Assembly (NCBI GenBank): GCA_037501455.1
Contig: CM074862.1
Coordinates: 78,580,501 to 78,644,500, forward strand
Reading direction: 5' to 3'
Origin: Lantana camara
Lineage: Eukaryota > Streptophyta > Magnoliopsida > Lamiales > Verbenaceae
DNA length: 64,000 bases
Shown: in pieces, positions 32,702-45,040 of the stretch
Position numbering within the stretch: the first letter of the stretch is position 1
Layout of the letters: the number at the start of each line of letters is the position of its first letter
Translations under genes and position numbers: made by a program
Notes under the pieces: model-generated
Told to the model about the DNA's origin: nothing
The model's input: the letters and a program-made list of their open reading frames with translations, nothing else
The model's database searches: none

Positions 32702-35700
32702 ATGGCCACCATTTGTTTCCCTGAACACCCTTCTCCTGTTGCTGATGCTGAAGCTCTTCGAAAGGCCTGTCAAGGTAAGCTCATTACATGTGTATAAATA
32801 TATGTTATTGATCTAATTTATTTATAGTGTTTCTTCAATCTGTAGGATGGGGAACTGATGAGAAGACAATCATTTCAATTCTGGGAAGGAGAAATTGGGT
32901 TCAGAGAAAGTTGATCAGACAAGCATACGAGGATTTGTTCCAGGAAGATCTTGTCAAACGCCTTGAGTCTGAGTTATCTGGGGATTTTGAGGTTGCCACA
33001 CCCACACACATACACATATATATATATATATACATTTTTCATATCATATATCGTACATTTGCCATTCTTTTTTATATAATTTTAACTATAAATAATAGTC
33101 CAATATCATGACATTACAACTACTCCCAAAATAATAAATAGTCGTTGACCTTATTATATTGGTAGGATAAATACAAACTTTAAAGGCGGTAATTGTAGTT
33201 TCAATATATATAGACTTTTAAGGCATCATTACATTTCTTAATTTTATCTTCAAAATTTAATTTGGTACAAGTAATTATGCAGATATAAATATACGTATAT
33301 ATATAAATGAGATTGTTGTCAATATTATTGACTTTGTTGGTATGCATATTTTTAATGCGCGTAGAAAGCTGTGTATCGATGGGTTTTGGATCCAGAAGAT
33401 CGAGATGCTGTACTGCTGAATGTGGCGTTGAAGAAAAAACCAATAGATTATCGTGTCATTATTGAGATCTCATGCATTCAAAATCCTGAAGAGCTTTTAG
33501 CCACAAAACGTGCTTACCAATCCCGCTACAAGCGCTCTTTGGAAGAGGATTTGGCTCAGCATACCTCGGGCGATATGCGCAAGGTAATTCACTTATTTAC
33601 TTGATTGAGACACCATGGATTGTCACTACATAAGACTTATGTTCTATGTGCACGAATAGTTATATTAGTTTTATTTTGTCGTATTTTATTTGACACTCGT
33701 ACCCAATGCTTCTTACATAAAAGAATTTAAGAAGAAAAAACTGTGCTCATAATGGATATCGTGTTTGTATTTTTATATCTGCATTCATACATCTTGATCT
33801 ATATAGATTGTGATATGCGATGTTTTAATTTATGCACCTGAAAGTGTCTCCGATGTATGTATATAAGATTTTAAATATTATCAACTAGTTTAGATTAGCA
33901 GTTCGCTCGGACCCAAATTAATGCAATAAAAAACAAATTAAATAAATTTAGCTGTAGTAACACATTTTGTTGAACTGCTAACAATTAAAACATCAATTCA
34001 TATCATTAAAAATAAATTGTGACTGTGATCTTTTTGTTACAAAAAAGATTTAATTAGTGACAAAAATGGAAAAGTTCGTACTGTCATTTATTTCTCGCAG
34101 TTAACATTAATTTTCAGGTTACTTTATTTTTTCTAACAAAATTGATTTTTGTAACTATTCTTATTTGAAAGAAAACGTGGTGTTGTGAATTATAACTGGC
34201 CAGCAATTATATCTTCTTAATTTCATAGAATTAGTGAGTAATTATTAATAATTTTCTTGTTCTTGCAGCTTCTGGTTGGGTTGGTGAGCGTATATAGGTA
34301 CAAAGGTGACGAGATAAATGCTAGACTCGCAAATTCTGAGGCTAATATTCTTCATGGCTCCATCAAAGGAAAGACTTTTGATCATGAAGAAATTATCAGA
34401 ATTTTAACAACAAGAAGCAAAGCCCAAATCTTAGCAACTTTAAATAACTATAAAGATGATCATGGCACATCAATTACTAAGGTATCAACCATGTTTTTAT
34501 TTTTGGGCCTTTTTCATAGATATCACGTGTTACGAGAAAAAAGACCATAAAGAATCCAATGAAATAAAATATCACTTAAAAAACCCTGTGAAAATTAAAA
34601 AATTTCATCGAAAACCCTGAAAACATAGTTTGCTTGGGGGTGGGGGTAGGGTGTGTCGGAGAAGATTTAATTTGAAAGAAGAAGAAACAAAATAGAAAAA
34701 TGTAACAAGAAAGATAGTAAAAACAATGAAATCTAGGGATAAAATTGATATTTCAAATCAGCAATGCAGTCAACGAAACTTTGATGAGATAGGATTTTTC
34801 AACGATATTATTTTATATCATAGGGTTTGACGCGTGTTTAACAAAGTACTCTCATAAAACACAACGTTTGTAGTACAATGAACTCCTTTATTTTTCTTAA
34901 TGCATTTATTTCGTTTTAACTCTACCTCTTTCTTTTCAGCATTTGAGAGTCGAGTCATGCGCTGAGTACCTATCTGCGTTGCGTACTGCCATCCGATGCA
35001 TATGCGACCACCACAAGTATTATGAAAAGGTAACTGATACTCAGTACTTGTTTTGTCAAGATATTGTGTTTGGCTTCTCTTATATTTTTAGGACATTGCT
35101 AGGCAAAATAATCAAAGTTGACAACCTTGAATCTTGATTTTCGTCAATTTAAAGAAAAATTAACCCCCAATTTTTAAAATGGAAGGAATATCTTTTTGGT
35201 GTTAATTAATTCTATTTTTTCCAACGGAAAGATCCTTTTATAACTATGTAAATTTTAGGAAGGATCGCGTGAAATTTAATCTTTTCCTTATACAAAATAT
35301 TTGTGTTTGAAAAATAAAAAATAAAATCCTATGAAGTTACCATTTTATCCTCATTCCAAGAACCCCAATCGGGAGTACCACTTGTGGATTAAAATCGCGC
35401 TGCCATCGTGGTGTTAAAAAAAAAAAAAAAAGCTTCGCCAAGCGATGTATTTCTTGATTTCACAAGATCCTTTATCCCGGACGGTTTTTGTTTTTATCAT
35501 TTCTAACAAGGGACGGAGTGCAATTAACTACAAATATGATCATAAATATGTAATTTCCTTTAAATTGTAGGTAATCCGCCAAGCTATAAACAAGCGTGGT
35601 ACTGATGAAGAATCACTTACTCGTGTGGTGGTGACACGAGCTGAGAAAGATTTGAAGGACATAAAGGAGGTTTTCCAGAAGAGGAACAGTGTTACTCTTG

Positions 35701-35774
35701 AACATGCTATTGCTAAGGACACTTCTGGAGATTACGAGGCTTTCCTCCTCACCTTGCTCGGAGAGCAGGACTGA
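32702..35774 (+). CDS. Annexin, ANN1/ANN2-like, six exons, 314 residues
   Basis: Calcium-dependent phospholipid-binding protein of the cytosol and membrane surface. Exons: 32702-32774, 32846-32991, 33365-33583, 34269-34481, 34940-35029, 35571-35774; all introns are GT-AG and the joined frame is 945 nt. Four annexin repeats are recognisable. Repeat I has a type II calcium site (GWGTDE at 25-30 with Glu67 in SEL). Repeat IV has RGTDE at 256-260 with Asp297. Repeats II and III lack the site, as in most plant annexins. The text [18 protein letters not shown] and [10 protein letters not shown] is close to Arabidopsis ANN1. The position matching ANN1 His40, linked to its peroxidase activity, is Arg39 here. 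Start chosen because MATI is the usual plant annexin start and a TATA box precedes it. Introns are AT-rich; nothing indicates that the gene is broken. Confidence 0.95.
34545..34860. repeat. Possible degenerate MITE in annexin intron 4
   Basis: Left text AAAACCCTG and AAATTTCATCGAAAACCC is roughly mirrored near 34790-34825 (TTTTTCAACGATATTA, ATAGGGTTT). The inverted similarity is weak and no target duplication was identified. Confidence 0.25.
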
Positions 35775-35931
35775 TTTATGTTTATAATTTACATGTTAAT
35801 TTGGAGTCTGTTTCTTTATGTTTGTCTTTCTGTCGTGTCATGCTTTTATTTTCAATTTCAGTTGTGAGTATGGAACCTTAATCTTTAATTTGTGGGTGTG
35901 ACTATTTTATTCTCTCGGTTTGAGTTCACTT

Positions 35932-35937
35932 AATAAA
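35932..35937 (+). terminator. Candidate polyadenylation signal of the annexin gene
   Basis: AATAAA 158 nt after the stop codon, preceded by T/GT-rich sequence (35780-35930), a plausible plant 3' end. Confidence 0.5.
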
Positions 35938-36110
35938 ATAAGTCTCTCTTTCTCTTTTAATCCTTTGTAAGTTTTGGGAGTAATTTTAATCTGAAAACCT
36001 ACACAGAGAAACATAATCCAAAACGAAAAGCAACATATGTTTAAGACGATTTTTTTTTTTTTTTTTTGAGTTAATTAAGTGCATAAAAATCGTTATGTAA
36101 TCCATACTTA

Positions 36111-36988
36111 CTAGTCTACCACCCGTGCGATGCACGGAATGATTATAATTATACTATATTTAAAACAAATAAAAATATTATATAAAATTATTATAATTAT
36201 ATTATATTTAAAATAATGGAAAATTATTATCAATTATATTTTTCAGTAACATATAACTATATGCCCCCTGCAACCCGTGCAACACATATAATTATATTTT
36301 TTATAATATATAATTATATGCTAGTATGCGATACACGTAGTTTTATAGTTATATATATTCTAAAGTACCTAAAAACTCTTAAATATGAAAATAATATTAC
36401 AATTATAAAATAGTTATATTATAATTATATTATATATATATATATATAGAACATCTAACTAAAAATATGTAAAGTTATTATTATTAATAAAATTAATCAA
36501 AAACGTATGTGAACCAAAAAACACAAAAAGATAACTAAAAACATATTACACATATTAGAATTACAATAATATGAGTATCATATTATAATAATGTTTCATT
36601 TATCTAAAATGAATATAGAACCATATGAAGTATATAAAATGAATAAAATATAACCAAGAATATAACTTTAAAGTGAAATTGGTCGGATATAAAAGAAAAC
36701 TCAAAATTATTAAAAATTTTAGGAATATCAATTTGATAATTCTAAAACCATATATGTAATTGTGCATAAAAAACCATATAAAGTAAAAGAAGTAAAACAT
36801 TAACCGTGAAAACACATCACATTCTTAAAATACATATCAATTTTATAATATCATTATATACTAAATAATGAAAATATTATGACTAATATGATCATTTAAA
36901 AATTAATTTATAGATTTTTACATAATATAATATTTATTTTATAGATTTTATAAATTTGTAATAGTTGATCATTAAAGGTAATAATTTA

Positions 36989-37035
<47 letters not shown>

Positions 37036-38493
37036 TAATTATAATTTTTAATAAAACTTAAATAAGATCTCTTCCTCAATTAAAGAGTTAATACATAATA
37101 TACTCTCTAATACTTATAATAAAGTGAGTAGTAATATAATAAAGTGAGTAGTATAAAAGATGAACGAAAAGGAAGAAGTACGTCTCATTTTATAATGTAG
37201 GATAAATAAATATTTTGTAATTATGTATAAATATTACTATGTATAAAATCAATCAGCATTAATTATGATTTTCAAATTTTGAAATCATATAGTGACAAAA
37301 AATTAGGTATGGATTGGTAGATAATTATTTACATTTATAGATTAGATTTCATCCAAATTTATTTATATGTGTATATATAAATAATGCATTACAAATAAAT
37401 AAATTAATAATAATTTTCTTAAGTAATTAAAAGAATTTGAAGTTAAATGAATTAATTTTTCAAATTAATAAATAGTATAGCATTTAGTTCGTATTCCATA
37501 TTTTAAAATTTTCTTTAATTTAGGAATAATATGAAACTAAAATACTAATCAATAAACAATAATAATAAAAATTTATATATAAATCTGCAACATATAGTAT
37601 AAATTCACATTCTTTCTAACGGAAAAATTAAAAGTAATCATTGAACAAAGGGCAATGAAAAGTAAAAAATTTCAATTAAAAAGAAATTCAAGAAACTCCC
37701 TTATTTTTAACTTCATCTTTATATATTATACCATTCATGAAAATATAAAGAAAAAAAATCATGAACCTTAGACATCATCAAAGGAAGAAACAAAGATTAT
37801 GAACACTATATATTAACTGAACCCCCAATCAACATTACGAAATTGCGTACAAATCTTCTTAATTTAAAACATCTTAGATGAATTAGAAATGAGAAAAAAA
37901 AATGAATGATAGAAATAAATCTGAATGAATGCATTTGAAGAGAGGAGATTTGGAGATGGAGAGATTGATTATATAGGCATGACCAAATTTGAATGATATG
38001 ATATATTGAAAGAAATAAGGAAATAGTAAATAATATCCATTCAATACGTTTGTAATTGCATACAATAGAGAATTGATTCTTGAGATTTTTATGAATTAGT
38101 TAAAAAATACGAAAAAGAAAAAACAACTAAAATCATTCTAATTATATTTTTAATTAAAAATAATTTGGAATTATTAAAATTCACCAATAAATAAATTTCA
38201 AATATCATGAATTTTGAGGGAGTATGGTGGCTATATTAGGTAATTCAATTTCGTTTGCTCATTTTTAGGAGATTTGATTACCAATAGCATATATTTAGTA
38301 TTGATTCATGGAATAATTAATGAATTGCATATAATAAGGATTGTGTTTAATAATAATTGAAATATATTGATCCAACAACCAATTAGAAATTATTTTTTTA
38401 ATAAAATATTTAAAAAAAAAAATACAAAATAATATTGAGTCAAAATAGTACATTTACATGCAAAGATCGTCATGCTATATATAATAGTATAGA
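36111..38493 (-). mobile_element. Helitron-like element (non-autonomous), about 2.4 kb
   Basis: On the minus strand the 3' end shows a hairpin (36123-36137: CCGTGC, 3-nt loop, GCACGG), an 8-nt spacer and CTAG at 36111-36114, followed by T. The 5' end at 38493 reads TCTATACTATTATATATAGC and is preceded by A. A TC start, a subterminal hairpin with CTRR end, and insertion between A and T without duplication are the Helitron signature. The interior is very AT-rich with no Rep/helicase ORF. Two more degenerate copies of the 3'-end motif lie at about 36255 and 36321, so several elements may be stacked. Confidence 0.55.
36990..37035. repeat. (AAT)n microsatellite
   Basis: About fifteen uninterrupted AAT units. 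Confidence 0.95.
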
Positions 38494-38508
38494 TATGTAT
38501 ATTTTCAA

Positions 38509-39315
38509 AAGAAATTCATATATGAAAAATATATTATGAATATTGTTGAAAATAATTATTTTCTTTAGTAATATTTATTTTCATAATAAAATAATATACA
38601 AAATAAATATTTTAATTTTAATTTTTCTTTATCTATCTCTTTAACCCTAGTTAATGATAGCATTAAATATCACCCTAATTATGGGGTGAATGCCATGATA
38701 TATAAAAATTATCAATTCATGTTTAAAAAAAAAAATTATCAATTCATTCTTTCTTAATTTAAATCTCATTAATTATGACCTTTATTTATATTGATAAAAA
38801 TATGCATAATTTAAAACAGAAATTCATACATAGAAAGTATATTATAAATATTGTCAAAGATAATTATTTCCATAGGTTACTATTTGTTTTAAAATAAGTA
38901 ATATACAAAAAAGAAATTCATATATGAAAAATATATTATGAATATTTTTGAAAATAATTATTTTCTTTAATAATATTTATTTTCATAATAAAATAATATA
39001 CAAAATAAATATTTTAATTTTAATTTTTCTTTATCTATCTCTTTAACCCTAATTAATGATAGCATTAAATATCACCCTAATTATGGGGTGAATGCCATGA
39101 TATATAAAAATTATCAATTCATGTTTTAAAAAAAAAATATCTATCAATTCATTCTTTCTTAATTTAAATCTCATTAATTATGACCTTTATTTATATTGAT
39201 AAAAATATGCATAATTTAAAACAGAAATTCATACATAGAAAGTATATTATAAATATTGTCAAATATAATTATTTCCATAGGTTACTATTTGTTTTAAAAT
39301 AAATAATATACAAAA
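38509..39315. repeat. 402-bp direct tandem duplication
   Basis: Unit 1 (38509-38910) and unit 2 (38911-about 39315) share the full order of blocks: AAGAAATTCATATATG, ATCTCTTTAACCCTA, CACCCTAATTATGGGGTGAA and TTTCCATAGGTTACTA. They differ by few substitutions and short A-tract changes. AT-rich, no ORF. Confidence 0.88.
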
Positions 39316-39423
39316 TAAAGATCAACCAATACATTTTTTCTATTTAATTAAAAATCTCAAAAAACCAACAAAATTCCACATCATCAAAATACACAATAAA
39401 AAGTCAAACCTCATTTTCAAAAA

Positions 39424-39557
39424 TATAATAGTATAGATTACACTAGCGAGCATTTGTGCGGTGCACGGAATTATTATTATTATTATTATATTATTTTGAA
39501 ATAAATAAAAAATATTATACAAATTATTATAATTATATTATATTTAAATTGAATATA
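39424..39557 (-). mobile_element. Abutting Helitron termini: a 5' end and a truncated 3' end
   Basis: 39424-39437 (minus: TCTATACTATTAT) repeats the 5' terminus seen at 38493. Five bases on, CTAG at 39443-39446 with hairpin GTGC-GGT-GCAC (39456-39466) repeats the 3' terminus seen at 36111. The following 100 bp resemble 36138-36215. The piece may end near 39557 at another TCTATATTC-like 5' terminus. Confidence 0.45.
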
Positions 39558-39599
39558 GATATGTATCCAATACATTTTTCAGCGGTAGGAAAATTATCT

Positions 39600-39905
39600 A
39601 GGGCTAGTTCCGAACACCCCTTCATACTTTAGCTCTTGATGCGATTTGCTCTTTAATTTTTGAATTAGTGCAATTGTCCCCTAACTTTTAAAAAATATCA
39701 CATTTAATTCATTTTAACAAACTTTAATCGTCGATTTCTCATCCATCACGGCGATCTAAGTTTCAAGACCAACGCCATTGTGTTCATCTCTCCAAGGCGA
39801 ACAAAACCCATACATCAGTCGACCCTACTAGCCGCTAGAAAGCTTTGTCCGTCTTGCGTTATTTTTTACAAAACTTAATAAATTTGTTAAGGTTTCGCGT
39901 CGGTT
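39600..39905. mobile_element. Degenerate copy of the 29931-30453 TIR element family
   Basis: Starts AGGGCTAGTTCCGAACACCCC, close to the 29931 terminus. It then shares TATCACATTTAATTC-type text and a core (39725-39830: TTCAAGACCAACGCCATTGT, ATCTCTCCAAGGCGAACAAA) that is the reverse complement of about 30235-30330. The right end is eroded and no target duplication was found. Confidence 0.6.
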
Positions 39906-40294
39906 TGACCTAAACTGCAAAATTAATAATTAGTAAATGCAGACATCAATTGCATTAAATATGTGAATGCCAAAAAAAAAATAGTTAGAATTGTATAATA
40001 ACTAATTAGATAAATTTCTAATTCATAGACAATACATTTATTACCCTAAACGTCCTTACTCCATAGACAATTAACTCAAAATATTTAATCTAGCTATTGA
40101 AGTCTTTGGGTAATTAATTCAAAATATTTGATTTAGTTATTCTTTAATATAAAAAGGAGTGTGAAAATTGTATAGATATCACATTTAATTATCACTGTGA
40201 ATTAAGTCTAAATATAAAATTAAATCAATATAAATTTATTTGTTGCGTGATATTTGTAAAATATCAAATGTAAGAATTTAAAAAAACAAAAAAT

Positions 40295-41250
40295 AATTCG
40301 TACTTTAAGGGATCAAGCCAGAAATCTCAAAAAATATTCAAACTTCGATAATCTCGTTAACAATTTCAAACTTCATAGTCTCATCAACAAATTGAATTGC
40401 CATTTGATATTCTAAAACTAATAAATTCAAAATATAACATTAAATTAATGTAATTAAATTTTGAATTAATTTTAAAAAAACAAAAACAATTCGTACTTTA
40501 TGAGATAAAACCAGAAATCTCGAAATTCTTTCAAGGCTTCCAAACTTTGTCAACCCCATCAAGAAATCAAATTGCTACTTGAATATAAGATTAAATTAAT
40601 ATAATTAAAGTTCAAATTATTTTGTTTTTTGCATGTCCATATTTTTTAAACTTCAAATATGATCATTTATAAAAACAAAACAAAATACTCGTACCTTAAG
40701 AGATTGAGTCATAAATTTTGAAAATCTGTTAAACTTTGTCAATCTCGTCAAGAATTTCAAACTTCAACAGCTTCGTCAAGAAATTGAATTGCAATTTGAT
40801 ATTCTAAAATTAATTAATTCAAAATATAAGATTAAATTAATAAATTAAACTTTAAATTAATTTTACGAAAACAAAAATAACTTGTAACTTATGAGATATT
40901 GAGCCAGAAATTTCAAACCTCTTTCAAACTTGGTTAACCTTGTCAAGAATTTTAAACTTTGTTAGGCTCATCAATCAATCAAATTGCTACTTGACGTTGA
41001 AAAATAATTAATTCAAGATATAAGATTAAATTAATATAATTAAACTTTGATTAGTTTGTTTGTTGAATGCCAATATTTTTAAAACTCAAATATGATAATT
41101 TATAAACAAACAAAAACAACTCAACCATGAGAGATTGAGTTAAAAATCTCGAAAATCTTTTAAACTTCATGAGCTTCGTCAAAGATTTCAAACTTCAACA
41201 ACCTCGCTAAGCAATCGAATGAATTGTAATTTGATATTTTAAAAGTTTTG
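40295..41250. repeat. Tandem repeat, about five units of roughly 190 bp
   Basis: Recurring blocks are GAGATTGAGCCAGAAATCTC, CAAACTTCGTCAA-CTCGTCAAG, AAATTGAATTGC-ATTTGATATTC and AATATAAGATTAAATTAAT. Units start near 40300, 40490, 40690, 40885 and 41110. Alternate units resemble each other more, suggesting a dimeric higher-order unit of about 400 bp. Non-coding. Confidence 0.7.
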
Positions 41251-41394
41251 TTTTAATTTTTATTTATCATTCTCTTTATTTTAATTAATTTATCATCTCA
41301 ATATATAAATCCTAATTAATAATAGCAATAAATATCTCCTTCATTATGGGGTTAATGTGTGATTAATAATAGTTAGGGATTTTCTTGATTGGCT

Positions 41395-41590
41395 TGAGGT
41401 TCAAAATAAGCTATGCGAGTGAACTTTTGGACGAGCTTCGTTGGTATCATTGCTTCTGAGCCATATACTGAGGAATAGGGAGACTTGCCAGTTGTCTTTT
41501 GAGAGGTTGTACGACAAGCCCATAGAGCCCCTGGAAACTCTTCTACCCATTCCCCCTACTTGTGCTCAATCATCGTTCTCAAATATTGAA
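41395..41590 (-). pseudogene. Tat integrase remnant
   Basis: Minus-strand text around 41565-41400 reads EWVEEFPGALWACRTT, KTTGKSPYSSVYGSEAMIP and IAYFEPQANQ. This is the conserved block after the integrase catalytic Glu in Tat elements (WVEELP...LWAYRTT...TPFxLAYGTEAVIP). It joins almost directly to RT sequence, so RNase H and most of the integrase have been deleted. Confidence 0.75.
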
Positions 41591-41599
41591 GGATTATTC

Positions 41600-42110
41600 T
41601 ATTGGTTACTTTAGTCACGTATACTTCCATGGGTTTTCCAATTTTTGACTCGAACATTTAGTTAACAAGCCTCTGATAAGTGGCGTTTGTGTTCTTCAAG
41701 TCGAAAGACATAACTAAGGAGCAATAAATTCCCATATAGACAATGAAGGATTCTTGGGTTGATCCTTTGGAGCCATTAAAGTCTGGTAATAGCCCTGAAA
41801 GGCATCATGCTCATTAGCTCATAACTTGTCATGGAATCAACGAATTGGTCGATCCTGGCAACGAAAATGGATCCTTAGGGCATGCCCTATTTAGATTAGT
41901 GAAGCCATTACACATCATCCATTTTTTTGTCACTTTTAAGAACCAAGACAACAATATAGAGTCATTCAGGATAAGGATTTCCTCAATATATTTGGTGTCA
42001 AGGAGCTTGTTTACTTCTTCCACGATGATTTTCTTCTGAGCATCACTAGTCGCTCTCTTCTTTTACTTAATGGGTTTGAAGGTCCGATCCACGTTCAATC
42101 GGTGCACTAT
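41600..42110 (-). pseudogene. Tat reverse transcriptase remnant
   Basis: Fragments in shifting frames: EEVNKLLDTKYIEEIL, KKWMMCNGFTNLNRACPKDP (degenerate form of the KWRMCVDFTDLNKACPKD block) and ATYQRLVN with MFESKIGKPMEVYV further on. The catalytic palm motif was not found intact. Non-functional. Confidence 0.75.
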
Positions 42111-42549
42111 GAATCTTGGATCAATGCCAGTGACGTCCGACGCCTTCCATTGCGAATACATCCTTATTTTCTCTCAACAAATTTGTTATAAGGATCTAAG
42201 ACGGGCCATCAAGCCCAAGCCCTATTTAGGTTGTTTATCCTTGTTGTCAGGTTCCATTTCTACTGTCACAAATTGCTATGTAAGTTTAATGAGTGTTTCA
42301 ATTCTTAGAGCTTTGAAGACACCTTTGTTTTTCTATCAGCCTTTCTGTCTTTTGCGCTCGGGGGTCATCCTTCTGACGCATATGTTTTGACAGCTCAAAG
42401 GATTTGCCACGAGCCTCCTTCTTCTTCTTCTTGTTCAGCTTTGTCCTCTTTCTGAGTGGGCCATCCTCATCAAGGTGAGAAAAATTTACTGTTTTCGTGG
42501 TTGATCCTTGCTGGAATACCCCTTCCACCTTTGGCTTTCTTAATGATAG

Positions 42550-42960
42550 CACATAACATTCTCAAACCTCCTTAACATTGCATAACACTTGTCTAACTCC
42601 CACGGGTGTAGGGAACTTTATCTTTTGGTGATAGGAGGAAATGATTGTTTTAAAGTTGACCACTGTTGTTTGCCCTATGATAAAGTTATAGGGGATACCA
42701 ATATCAACCACAACATAAGTTAGCATCAGGGTTTTCCTTTGAGGAGCTCGACCCATGGATGTAGGTAAACTTTATCGTACCTTTTGGCACCACATCTGAT
42801 CCCTTAAAAACAGCCCCCAAAACCTATGAGGGAGGTTTTTAGAGGCTCGAGGGGTGTGTTGGTAGCATTCATTTTGATGAAGATCGCGTAAGGGAGAACA
42901 ATTGTTGAACTACCACTGTCTATAAGGACCCTCTTTACAACATGATTATGGACATCAAGG
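42550..42960 (-). pseudogene. Tat protease region remnant
   Basis: The minus strand carries LIDSGSS (about 42926-42907), the retropepsin active-site triplet DSG in Tat context. After about 200 bp of broken frames comes the open piece 42756-42562 with YNFIIGQTTVVNF and YHQKIKFPTPVGV. This matches the conserved post-protease block of Tat elements. Confidence 0.7.
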
Positions 42961-43249
42961 TTGACAACCATGGGCTAGTCAGAGGTTTCACCGACCCTAT
43001 GGGATGTTACGATATGATTAATGTCCTTGTCACTAAACCCTATCATTTCATTAGTTTTACGGCTCGGAGCATTTTCCTCCTTGATGGCGTACACTTGCTT
43101 CTGAGCTGAGGGTATTTGGTCATAACTACGAATGAACTTGCGCCTTGAGGCACATGAGTCCCCTCCACCAGGCCCCCAAGAGATAATGTGGATTACAATG
43201 AAGGGGGCCATTTTCAACCTAAGGAGCCTTCTGCTTTCCTAAGCTCTTT

Positions 43250-45040
43250 TCCACTAGATAACAACCTCAAGGGCTTTTGGATCGGGATCGCCTTCTGCGT
43301 ACCCCTCGTTCGCTGTTCGAACAGCGCTCATCAAAGTATTCGAGGGTCTTGAAGAATTCTTTGAGGTGCCCTCCAACGATGAGGAGATGTATCTCATTCT
43401 CAAGTTGTCGGCATTAGTTCGTGTCATAACCCTTTGTGTGTGGAAGGCGCAGCCTTTGCCCGAGCGTTGGTGGGCCTCCATTTCTCTCAAATTATGGTTT
43501 CTTGAATAGCTTCTTGTAAGCTAATGAATAAACTTCTAATAGCAATCTATTGTGGGGGATGCGCTCTCCCTCAAACTTTCGAATCGATGCCGATCCTTTT
43601 TTGTGGTCTCAACCACTGGTTTCGCAATTTCTATCGCTTTTAGGATGATTCTGGTTTTTCGGGGCCTCTGCCCTATACATATCTTCGAGCCCAAAAAATG
43701 GCTCCACAATCCATAGGATATCGACAAGTGATTTCGGTCGTCTTTCCACTATGTCCTTAACAAACTTCTTGCTAATGGAATGCTTATGATTGAAAGCTTT
43801 GACCAAAACATAGACCAAGAAATCAATCGAGGGATGCTCGACTTGTAACATTTCTCTGTTAAAGCAACCACAGAAATCTCTGAGGGATTCGCCTTTTCCC
43901 TGAGTAAGTCCATATAGATCAGTTGCACAGTGACGAGAGTTTTCAAAGAGTTGTAGTGGTTGGCAGAGGCCTTTCTGAGGTCGTTATACCCCTTGATTGA
44001 GCGTGGGGGCAGCCTCTTACCAGTCTTGTGCAATCCCTAACAGAGAAGTGACAAAAACCTTGGTCCAATAATAGCTCGAATGCTCATATAGATACATCAA
44101 ATGTTTAAGATGATCCAGGTGTTCCTCGGGATCAGTGGTTCAATCACAGCGGTTTATTGAAGTAGGGATCTTCCCATGCCCAACATGGGTCATCAATACT
44201 TCATTTATGAGGGGTGAGTCCTTCAATAATGGATGGTAGTATCCTTCAGTGTCATGGTCCTTGTAATCCTTCTCTTCTCTCGTTCTTCAAGGGGCTCTGT
44301 CTCATTGCCGGTAGGCATCTCTACCATGAGATCTATTATCCCTTTCTTGGGGAACTTGGGACCTGGTACGAGAGAGTTTTCCCACCAAATCTTGGATGTC
44401 ATCCAATTGATTCCGAACGGTGACTAGGATTAGAATCTCCTATATCTTCTTTACTTCCCTTTTCGAGGCTTGCGAGTGAACTTCTTCTTTAGGGACACTT
44501 TAACCGGTAGGCTTTTTCCCTTATCCCCGACTTCGGGAGGTCCTTGGTTACGTTTTGCTGGGGTGTTGTTTTCGAGTGCTGGTGGAGGAGGTTGAACCTA
44601 GAGGCTACTTGGGCAGCCACTAGGGCGTGAGTCTGCCATCCCATCATTTGGGGATAAAACTAAGGCCCAAGATCCATCGAATTGTAAGTAGCCAGGTAAT
44701 ATCTCCCGACGTTCTGAGTCACTTGGATCTCACACTGCGTATAAACGGCCTAGAGTTGAAGAGGAATTATCTCAGGCTCCTTTACTCTCTCGATTTCGTT
44801 GGGAACGGTGGTTGGCAACTGCATCCGTCGTGCTTGGTAAGGAGGGATAAGAGGAACGCTTCCTTGTGGCAGAAGAGATGGGTTAAAGTTTTTAAAAAAT
44901 CTAGGCGAAGGATGAGTAACACCTTGTTGGCCTCCTATAACGGCTATAGGGGGATATTGTCGTTTGAGAGACAGTTGATCCAGATCCACCAGGGGCTCCA
45001 AGCGCAAGGGGATGTTGCGGTACAGACTTGCCTTTGACAT
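43250..45040 (-). pseudogene. Tat gag remnant
   Basis: Several open pieces in different frames: 44033-43749 (SIKGYNDLRKASANHYNSL), 43851-43609 (VEHPSIDFLVYVLVKAFN and DIVERRPKSLVDIL) and 43490-43254, whose CAFHTQR text resembles the CxFHxxxGHxTxxC linker of Tat gag. A Pro-rich N-terminal piece at 45040-44750 is assigned here by position only. Confidence 0.6.
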
